Assembly (NCBI GenBank): GCA_965204215.1
Contig: CBDBDZ010000013.1
Coordinates: 806,001-870,000 of the forward strand
Direction of reading: 5' to 3'
Length of the DNA stretch: 64,000 nucleotides
DNA from: CBDBDZ01 sp965204215
GTDB lineage: Bacteria; Pseudomonadota; Gammaproteobacteria; Pseudomonadales; GM7GCV1
This document shows positions 56,798 through 64,000 of the stretch, piece by piece. The position numbers and the translations under genes were made by a program. Under the pieces are notes generated by a model. It was given only the letters and a program-made list of their open reading frames with translations. It made no database searches and was not told the DNA's origin. Positions within the stretch are counted from its first letter, which is position 1. Each line of letters opens with the position of its first letter.

Positions 56798-58545
56798 TTA
56801 ATCAAAGAATAAATACTGGATACCAGGTCTTTTTTAGTAACGGGTTTACTTAAGAATGAAATTTTCTCTTTTTCAATCTGCATGACATTTTTACTGTCTG
56901 TTTCGCCGCTGATAATAATAGTAGGTAGTTCGGGGTGTAGTTTGCGAGCATTTTTAATAATCTGAACACCATTCATTTCGCCACCTAATCTATAGTCACT
57001 TAATAATAAGTCGGGTCTATTTTGCTTTAGCAACTGCATTGCTTCAAAGCCATTATTTGATAGTTGAACTTTGCAGCCTAATTTGTTTAATAATTCTTTG
57101 AGGCCTTCCGCAATAGTATTTTCATCTTCTACGATTAGTATTTTAATGCCTTCAAGTGTTTCTTCTACTCTGTCAGGTAATGAATTGAAATCTTTATATT
57201 TACTTAAAGGCAAGTCAAAATAAAACTTAGAGCCTTGGTTTAATTTCGATTCCAGTTGAATGTTAATTTTTAGAATATCTGAAAACCTTTGGACAATGGA
57301 TAACCCTAAGCCTAAGCCTTTTGTTCTGTCACGTTCAGGGTTGCTTAGTTGTCTGAATTCTTCGAAAATTTCTTCAAATTTATCGTCAGGGATACCTTCG
57401 CCAGTATCTGAGATAAATACTCTGCAATGATCTTTTTGTAATTGTGCGACTACACTGACATCACCCTTATCTGTATATTTAATAGCATTGTTAATTAAAT
57501 TTCTAAAAATTCGCAGTAGCATATTTTTATCACTTAAGACAAAGACTTTGGAAGGAAATGCAATGATTAAGTCCAATTTTTTTTGTTGAGCCAGGGGTAA
57601 GAATTCAGCAAGTAATTGGTCGCGTATTGAGTCCATTGAAAGCGTTGTTAAATTTGCCTTGATAATACCAGCATCTATTCTTGATAGCTCTAAAACTTCC
57701 ATCAGTTGTTCATTGAGAGTATGCAGGGATAGCTTTAGTTTACTTATTAATGCATGAGCTTTTTCGTCCAGTGGGTGTAATTCAAGGTTATCTACGATAA
57801 GGTTTAAACTTTGCATTGGTTGGCTTAAATCGTGCCCTGCAGCAGCTAAAAACCTGGCTTTGGATTTGCTGCTTTCAATAGCCTCATTCAGAGCATCTTC
57901 TAGCTGCGCGTTTAATTCATTTTTCTCCAATCGGATAATAAATGATTGTTTAAAAGTATGAAAAAAGCTTCTGGATGATTTTGTTAACAATATGGCAAAG
58001 CAGAAAGATAGTATTGCAAGGGCATAGCTAAATATATCGTTATCTGCGAAGAATGCCCAGCATATAATCAATGAGATATAGATTGGGAAAGTATAATTGG
58101 CATAATTTGGGAAGTGCCCACCTGTTGAAGAAACGGTTCCAGAGCAAAGTCCAATCATCAATACTGTTATAATAGCTTGTTCACGGAAACTCATTAAGGG
58201 AAATACCATAAAAATGATTAAGTGCAGAAAGCTGTTGAATAATGCAAGCAATGAGATTTTTTTCAGCGATGCGTCAATATTTTCTTTATTGACAGTGGCT
58301 GAAAATAAAGAAATTCTATATGCTGCGGTAGCAATGAATACGCTGTACCAAAGGCCTACAAGTATATGGTCGATATAATTTGCGCAGATATAAGCAAAAA
58401 CCATTCCTACAATGCTGAGGGAGATAAACGCCGATTTAGTTTGTGAGCGGATTAGCTTGAATATTTCAAGCTTGAATTCCACAAAATTATTGGTGCTTAA
58501 GTCTTTTTTTTCCCACAAATCGATGGTTTTAATTGTTTTTAGCAC
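56788..58545 (-). CDS. Hybrid sensor histidine kinase with receiver domain
   Basis: The 585-residue protein has about six N-terminal membrane helices (residues ~38-190), then a HisKA domain with phospho-acceptor histidine 238 in AAAGHDLSQPMQSL. A HATPase domain follows (NLINNAIKYTDKGDVSV, DTGEGIPDDKFEEIFE, GLGLGLSIV). The C-terminal receiver starts at KILIVEDENTIAEG, with the acceptor aspartate in LLLSDYRLGG and the lysine in SFLSKPVTK. No DNA-binding output domain is present. The GTG start at 58545 is 87 bases from the divergent giant oxidoreductase gene, so the kinase may sense conditions for it. Signal unknown. Confidence 0.92.
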   Translation of the reverse strand: MLKTIKTIDLWEKKDLSTNNFVEFKLEIFKLIRSQTKSAFISLSIVGMVFAYICANYIDHILVGLWYSVFIATAAYRISLFSATVNKENIDASLKKISLLALFNSFLHLIIFMVFPLMSFREQAIITVLMIGLCSGTVSSTGGHFPNYANYTFPIYISLIICWAFFADNDIFSYALAILSFCFAILLTKSSRSFFHTFKQSFIIRLEKNELNAQLEDALNEAIESSKSKARFLAAAGHDLSQPMQSLNLIVDNLELHPLDEKAHALISKLKLSLHTLNEQLMEVLELSRIDAGIIKANLTTLSMDSIRDQLLAEFLPLAQQKKLDLIIAFPSKVFVLSDKNMLLRIFRNLINNAIKYTDKGDVSVVAQLQKDHCRVFISDTGEGIPDDKFEEIFEEFRQLSNPERDRTKGLGLGLSIVQRFSDILKINIQLESKLNQGSKFYFDLPLSKYKDFNSLPDRVEETLEGIKILIVEDENTIAEGLKELLNKLGCKVQLSNNGFEAMQLLKQNRPDLLLSDYRLGGEMNGVQIIKNARKLHPELPTIIISGETDSKNVMQIEKEKISFLSKPVTKKDLVSSIYSLINHS

Positions 58546-58632
58546 AGTTATATTATTTAATATTGACGAGTAGCAGGAAATGATAGTACCTTTTAAAATA
58601 CGATGACAGTTAATAGGGTCAAAAATTAAAAA

Positions 58633-61600
58633 ATGACAGAGTTACATAATCGAATATCCCAAAGTTTTGAGCAATTGGCATTTACGGAAATAGAAGGAAA
58701 AGCTCCTTTAATTTTTGATGTGCTAATTATTGGCAGCGGCTATGGTGGTTCTATTGCAGCAGCTTCGCTTGCGAAAACTGATTTTGTTGATAAATTATTG
58801 CGTATTGCCGTGTTAGAGCGAGGGCTAGAATATTCACAAGGTTCTTTTCCATCAACACTATCAGAGCTTCCGCCTCATATGCGTTGGCAAAGTAATAGTG
58901 AATTGGGTGGCGTATCAACGGGTTTATTTGATATAAGATATTATAAAGATGTATCTATTTTACAAGCCAATGGCTTGGGAGGAGGTTCATTGATTAATGC
59001 GGGGGTAATGGAAGAGCCAGTACAATCGGTTTTTGATTCGAGATGGCCTTCAGAATTACGAGATAAAAGCGTATTATCAAATTATTATGAATCGACATTA
59101 AGATTGTTAGGAGCTACCCAATCACCTGTTTCAAGTAAACCTAATACTGTAAAAGAGCCTTTAGAAAAAAACCAATATTTAAGAAAGCTGGCAGGGAATG
59201 AATGTTATAAAGATGCCAAAATTACAGTGGCTCTTGAAGATAAACAGAATTCAGCAGGAGTTTGGTTAAATAAATGTATACAGTGTGGTGACTGCGCTAC
59301 AGGGTGTAACTATAACGCTAAAGATTCGTTAGATAAAAGTTTGCTTCGTCAGTCGCGTTATGCAGGTGTAGAGATTTATACAGGAGTTACTCTTCAAAAA
59401 ATAAAGCCATGCATCAGCAATGGCGAAGAAATGTATGAACTGGAAACGCTCTATACTGATAAGGCAATTCGTCAAAAGCATTCTGGCCCAACATTAATCT
59501 ACGCTCGAAAAATCATCTTGGCGGCTGGCGCTTTAGGATCCACAGAAATTTTATTGCGCTCTAAAGAGGAGCTGAAATTATCGGATAATATTGGTCAACA
59601 ATTTTCATCCAATGGTGATATGCTGTTATCAGGCTACAATCATAATACTCCAGTTAATGCTATAGCCAATGAGAAGCAGCACCCGGCTAATCGGAAAATA
59701 GGTCCAACCATTACGGGAATTATTGATTGCCGGGAAAATGAAGGTTTGTTGTTTGAAGAAATGGCAGTTCCAGGCTCTCTGACCTATGTTTTCAGCGAAA
59801 TATGTGCAACAGTCAATTGTATACAAACAATAACGGATAAAGATACGTCCGTGCATATTAATGGTATTCCCGATAACGATTTGTATGCGTTATCTGATGC
59901 ACATATTAAACATACGAGTATTCTTGCTGCCATGGGCGAAGATGGTTCAAACGGTATTATGTCACTGGACTACCAACAGCATAAAGACGGTGCGTTAAAT
60001 ATTTCATGTTCGATGATAAAACAACACCCAGTGTTTAATGAGCAATTGGAAAAATTAACGGTACTGTCAAGTGAAAGTAGTCTGGGAGGTAAAATCATTG
60101 CTAATCCGATGTGGAGATTCTTACCAGAAGAGCTAAGCGATTTTGCTGGCGGCAATGCTGTTTCTGCATTGACGGTACATCCATTAGGTGGCTGTGCAAT
60201 GGGCGATACTGTTTATAGTGGGGTGGTTAACCATTTAGGGCAAGTGTTTAAAAAAGTGGAAGGCGATGCTTCAGCAGTACATAAAAACCTGGTTGTACTT
60301 GATGCTTCAATCATTCCTGGTGCTCTTGGTGTTAACCCTGCGTTAACCATTTCAGCCGTAGCGCAAAGGGCAATAGATATGTTAATTGTTAATTGGAGTT
60401 TAGAAAAAGTTGATATCTCTCCAATTAATATACCAGATAATAACAACAAATTACCTGATGTGGCAGAACTTTTTAAAGATTGGCAGCCCACTAAACCAGT
60501 GGTGTTTGATATTATCGAACGCCTTAACGGCTCTTTATATTTGAATGAAAGTATATTTAAAACAACACAAGTTATAGCCGAATTTACTTTTCACTTTAGA
60601 ATAAGCAGCATAGAAGAGCTAGTTAGTAACGAACAGACCATTGCAATTTGCAAGTCAGGGGTAAATCAACAACCCAGTAAAGTAAGACTATTTCGACCTG
60701 ATGACTGGAGTCATCTGAATTCTCTTTCCAGTCAGACTCGTGAGTCAGAAGCCGATAGTATTGCATTGTTTAGTGCAACAATAGATGGTTTTGTGAAAGT
60801 TATGCATCAACGGGCTTCAAAGCCTTACCAAAGGAAGATGCGTACACTTATACCTTGGGCATTTAACAGAGGCTTATTAGATATTTTTGGGAGTGCGCAA
60901 GAAGGCAAAGTAACAGTGGCTAAGCTTAAATTTTTACGGCAGTTATTGAATAATTTAGCAAGGTCTGGCGAGGAGAGGGTGTTTATCTATGATTTAAAAA
61001 TCGATTCAATTCAAAAAGACGAAACGTCTTTTGTCAGTGAGAAAATTGTCAAAAATAATCAAATTAAAGGGAGGAAAACATTTACTTATAAACGTGTATC
61101 TAGCCCTTGGCAGCAGTTGATGGAATTACAGATAGATAAATTTCCAGCACTGGACGTATTTAATGACCCACAAATGATGTATCTAGACCCGGTTTTTTTA
61201 AGTAGGCAATCGCTGCCCTTACTTGGAGTTGCAGAAGCTCAAGACAGCCTTTATACATTACAAGATATATTCAGGTTGATGAATTATTTTTTAAGGGCAA
61301 GCATAGGTATTCACTTATTCAGCTTCCGCAAACCTGATCAAAAGATGCATCCAGTTGAAGTTAAGCGCTTACCAGGAGCTCTACCCAATTTGCCCGAACC
61401 TGAAATATATACCATTGATTTAAAGCCAACGCTGCCAACACAGTTACAGTCGCATAAACAATTATCGAGTGTTGTGTGTCGGTTAACGCGATATCGTAAA
61501 CATAAAATGGCATCTGAACCCATTTTAATGATACACGGCTATAGCGCAAGCGGCACTACCTTTGCTCATCCAGCAATTAATAATAGCTACAGTTCTTATT

Positions 61601-64000
61601 TCGCAAAAAAAGAATATGATGTATGGGTATTGGATTTACGTACTAGTACAGGGTTTACGAATACCGCAATGTACCCATGGTCTTTTGAGCATATTGCTTG
61701 CGCTGATATACCTGCTGCTATTGAACTTGTTGTTAATGTCACTAAATTTAATCAAGTCCAGGTTATTGCGCATTGTATGGGCTCCGCCATGTTTTCAATG
61801 GCGATACTTGGTTCAGGGAAGACGATAGAAGAAATATTCAACCCTTTGGACAAAGCATTAACTCCGATAGACTATTTTCAACAAGCTAGAGTACAGTTAC
61901 CTTCCAGAGTGAAAAGTCTGGTAATGTCGCAAGTAAGTAGTCATGTTAAATATACACCAAACAACATATTTAAAACGCATGTATTACAGTCTCTATCTCA
62001 TATATTTAGCGATATTACCTATTTATTAGTCCCAGATGTCGATGCAAATGTAGATAAATTTCCCGCGGCTAATAATCTTATGGATCGGCTGCTTTATTCT
62101 TTACCCTACCCAGCAAATGAATATAAACAATCTCATAGTATAGTTAAAACCTTAGTTCGATGGCGATTGAAAACTTATTTAAAAACCAGACACCGTATAG
62201 ACTTCCTTTATGGGAGGGTATTTAGCTTAAAGAATATGGGCTCTAAGGCTCTTGATAATATCGAAAACTTTTTTGGACCGTTTCATCTTGGTACGCTTTT
62301 TCAAGTCCTTCACTTTTTTCCGAAGAATCATATAAGCAATCGATTTGGTCATAATGTATTTGTGTTACCAGAGCTGTTTTATAGACACTGGAGGTTTCCT
62401 ACGTATTATTTTATTGGTGAAGAGAATGGTTTGTTTAGCCCAGAATCCGTTGAATTATTTCAAAGGTATATGAAACAATTTGGTAGAGATATCCAGATTA
62501 AAAAATTTGCTAACTATGGTCATCAAGATTGTGTTTTTGGAGATAAAAATTTACCTATTCTCAACTCCATTGAACAATTTTTTAGACAGTCCGTTGAGGT
62601 TGAGCAAGATAATCAAGAGTTGCAATGGGTGGCAGAACCTTGTTTGTATGGGCCAATACGAACAATGGTCAGGAGTCAATCGACATTAGATTTTATGTGT
62701 TCTGCTACTATGCAGGTGGGTGAAGCAACTTATGTTGTTGCTATTCCCATTAAATTAAATAACACAAGTATTACAAGTAATTGCGATAAATCAATGAAAA
62801 CATGGAGTGTAGAGTTAATAAAATCAGAGTTGAAATACAGTGAATGTGTTTCGACAAATAAACATTTTTGGGCTACCCAACAAATAAAAGTTGAGGATAA
62901 TTCTGGAGATTGGTTAATATTTCTAGTCAATGATTTGTGCTTTGATTTATCTCAACAGGTTAAAGACTTCAATGCCATTCAGCTTTACTGCGCGAAATCA
63001 ATAAAAGAGGCAATTGATAAAACGCCTCATTTGATTCATTCCATTCTTCGGTATAAATTAACTTCAGCTTCTACAGAGCTGTCATTTATTGTTGGTAGTT
63101 GTCAATATCAACCAACCATTATGGATTTAGTGCCAGCCTGGAGCAGTTATCAATCGTTAGCTGAACATTTAGACAGCCAATCCACTCAAGTTGATTTTAT
63201 GTTATTGCTAGGTGACCAAATATATAGTGATGCTACTAATGGTTTAATGGACCCAATCAATCTTGAAGACAAATATGCTGCTAAATATCGAATGCTGTTT
63301 TCTAATAGACATGTTCAAAGAGTGTTAGGACAAGTGCCAGTGCAAATGATGCCAGATGACCATGAGTTTATAAATGACTGGGAGCCAATGTCAGACAATG
63401 ACGAAGTTATGAAAAAAATTAAACAAGAAGGGCTAAAGTACTATAACTATTTTCAGCAGACCCTATATCAGCGAGAACGAATAAAAGGAAAAGGGTTATG
63501 GTACTCCTGGGAATATCATAATCATGCTTTTTTTATGCTCGATAGCCGCACTGAAAGACAGCACAGACACATTGCAAATATGTATCGGGCGTCTATGTTA
63601 AGTGAAGCACAGATAACAGCGTTGCGGCAGTGGATGCAAGATAATCAACACAATGACAATATCAAAATTATTTGTTCAGCTTCAATGCTCTTGCCAAGAA
63701 GAGTTGATGCCGTTAAATTGAGTCCACTGCATTCAGATAGCTGGGATGGTTACCCTGCAACAAGAGAGTTAATATTGGATATGATAGTGGAATTTCAACT
63801 ATCTAACCTTATTTTTATTTCGGGTGATGAACATCTAGGTCTAGTGGCAGAAATAACTTTATCAAAGGGTAATAACATTACAAGCGTACTCTCTGTGCAT
63901 ACTCCAGCGCTTTATGCTCCGGTTAACTTTGTCAACACAAAAGCTAAAGACCTAATCTTGGAAGATGTCTATGTCACGGCAGGTAATACCAAAGTTGAGG
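58633..64000 (+). CDS. Giant fusion: GMC oxidoreductase, alpha/beta hydrolase and PhoD-like phosphatase (3' end beyond window)
   Basis: One frame stays open for 1789 codons, from ATG 58633 to the window edge. Residues ~30-590 are a GMC flavoprotein of cholesterol-oxidase type: FAD loop GSGYGGS (34-40), a cysteine cluster C215-x2-C218-x2-C221-x3-C225, catalytic histidine 516 in HPLGGC and asparagine 568 in GVNPALT. Residues ~950-1320 are an alpha/beta hydrolase: oxyanion HG at 968-969, nucleophile elbow AHCMGS with cysteine 1048, histidine 1297 in YGHQD. From ~1480 a PhoD-like metallophosphatase begins: GSCQYQP, GDQIY (Asp1528), PDDHE (1574-1578) and SGDEHLG (His1734). No signal peptide is evident. 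Substrates are unknown; a sterol or other lipid ester is a fair guess. It is divergent from a hybrid kinase. Confidence 0.92.
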   Translation, partial: MTELHNRISQSFEQLAFTEIEGKAPLIFDVLIIGSGYGGSIAAASLAKTDFVDKLLRIAVLERGLEYSQGSFPSTLSELPPHMRWQSNSELGGVSTGLFDIRYYKDVSILQANGLGGGSLINAGVMEEPVQSVFDSRWPSELRDKSVLSNYYESTLRLLGATQSPVSSKPNTVKEPLEKNQYLRKLAGNECYKDAKITVALEDKQNSAGVWLNKCIQCGDCATGCNYNAKDSLDKSLLRQSRYAGVEIYTGVTLQKIKPCISNGEEMYELETLYTDKAIRQKHSGPTLIYARKIILAAGALGSTEILLRSKEELKLSDNIGQQFSSNGDMLLSGYNHNTPVNAIANEKQHPANRKIGPTITGIIDCRENEGLLFEEMAVPGSLTYVFSEICATVNCIQTITDKDTSVHINGIPDNDLYALSDAHIKHTSILAAMGEDGSNGIMSLDYQQHKDGALNISCSMIKQHPVFNEQLEKLTVLSSESSLGGKIIANPMWRFLPEELSDFAGGNAVSALTVHPLGGCAMGDTVYSGVVNHLGQVFKKVEGDASAVHKNLVVLDASIIPGALGVNPALTISAVAQRAIDMLIVNWSLEKVDISPINIPDNNNKLPDVAELFKDWQPTKPVVFDIIERLNGSLYLNESIFKTTQVIAEFTFHFRISSIEELVSNEQTIAICKSGVNQQPSKVRLFRPDDWSHLNSLSSQTRESEADSIALFSATIDGFVKVMHQRASKPYQRKMRTLIPWAFNRGLLDIFGSAQEGKVTVAKLKFLRQLLNNLARSGEERVFIYDLKIDSIQKDETSFVSEKIVKNNQIKGRKTFTYKRVSSPWQQLMELQIDKFPALDVFNDPQMMYLDPVFLSRQSLPLLGVAEAQDSLYTLQDIFRLMNYFLRASIGIHLFSFRKPDQKMHPVEVKRLPGALPNLPEPEIYTIDLKPTLPTQLQSHKQLSSVVCRLTRYRKHKMASEPILMIHGYSASGTTFAHPAINNSYSSYFAKKEYDVWVLDLRTSTGFTNTAMYPWSFEHIACADIPAAIELVVNVTKFNQVQVIAHCMGSAMFSMAILGSGKTIEEIFNPLDKALTPIDYFQQARVQLPSRVKSLVMSQVSSHVKYTPNNIFKTHVLQSLSHIFSDITYLLVPDVDANVDKFPAANNLMDRLLYSLPYPANEYKQSHSIVKTLVRWRLKTYLKTRHRIDFLYGRVFSLKNMGSKALDNIENFFGPFHLGTLFQVLHFFPKNHISNRFGHNVFVLPELFYRHWRFPTYYFIGEENGLFSPESVELFQRYMKQFGRDIQIKKFANYGHQDCVFGDKNLPILNSIEQFFRQSVEVEQDNQELQWVAEPCLYGPIRTMVRSQSTLDFMCSATMQVGEATYVVAIPIKLNNTSITSNCDKSMKTWSVELIKSELKYSECVSTNKHFWATQQIKVEDNSGDWLIFLVNDLCFDLSQQVKDFNAIQLYCAKSIKEAIDKTPHLIHSILRYKLTSASTELSFIVGSCQYQPTIMDLVPAWSSYQSLAEHLDSQSTQVDFMLLLGDQIYSDATNGLMDPINLEDKYAAKYRMLFSNRHVQRVLGQVPVQMMPDDHEFINDWEPMSDNDEVMKKIKQEGLKYYNYFQQTLYQRERIKGKGLWYSWEYHNHAFFMLDSRTERQHRHIANMYRASMLSEAQITALRQWMQDNQHNDNIKIICSASMLLPRRVDAVKLSPLHSDSWDGYPATRELILDMIVEFQLSNLIFISGDEHLGLVAEITLSKGNNITSVLSVHTPALYAPVNFVNTKAKDLILEDVYVTAGNTKVE

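Overview
The window comes from a low-to-moderate GC gammaproteobacterium, most likely a free-living aerobic marine one. The evidence is a gammaproteobacterial 16S rRNA gene at 54936-56473, the ibaG-murA-hisG-hisD and yccA-tusE gene orders, fused-type PntAB transhydrogenase, a TonB-dependent receptor and aerobic beta-oxidation genes. I cannot place it below class from the sequence alone. There is no prophage, CRISPR array, intact transposase or tRNA gene that I can see. Small non-autonomous repeats of at least three families are scattered between the genes.

Layout. 1-2967: hydroxyproline-type catabolism (enolase-superfamily dehydratase fragment, Ldh2-type imine reductase) and a secreted M20 peptidase. 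3092-5353: exported catalase-peroxidase. 5354-8777: degraded accessory zone with a fatty acid hydroxylase, a GNAT remnant, a P-loop gene cut by a MITE, a DoxX-like protein and repeat elements. 8778-16196: operon-like acyl-CoA cluster (methylmalonate-semialdehyde dehydrogenase, thiolase, FadB/J-like multifunctional enzyme, acyl-CoA dehydrogenase, alpha-methylacyl-CoA racemase), suited to methyl-branched acyl chains. 16339-29552: housekeeping block with an MscS channel carrying a cyclic-nucleotide domain, pilin, MoeA, thioesterase, MlaC, IbaG, MurA, HisG, HisD, TusE, YccA, UbiG, methylthioadenosine deaminase and a Do-type protease. 29723-37781: dnaE, tilS, pntA, pntB. 38216-42744: MacAB/LolCDE-like ABC export system. 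42745-45268: repeats, CoA-binding protein, enoyl-CoA hydratase and DoxX protein.

45375-54493 is the most distinctive gene set: an operator-like triple repeat, a TonB-dependent receptor, a large surface lipoprotein, a TPR-sulfotransferase and an Asp/Asn beta-hydroxylase-sulfotransferase fusion. It looks like uptake or display of a ligand together with hydroxylation and sulfation chemistry.

54531-64000: an rRNA promoter, boxA and a 16S gene whose flanks form a 25-bp processing stem, but with no tRNA, 23S or 5S after it. A small membrane protein and a hybrid histidine kinase follow. Divergent from the kinase is an open frame of at least 1789 codons that joins a GMC oxidoreductase, an alpha/beta hydrolase with a cysteine in the nucleophile elbow, and a PhoD-like metallophosphatase. 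It runs off the end of the window.

The repeats explain much of the non-coding sequence. A 241-bp MITE is present in two copies that I read as identical, one of which splits a P-loop gene with a perfect 5-bp target duplication. A 178-bp element with 22-bp inverted ends occurs in several copies, two of them directly upstream of start codons. A third family has short (~84 bp) and long (~126 bp) forms, one of which supplies the stop codon of the racemase gene.
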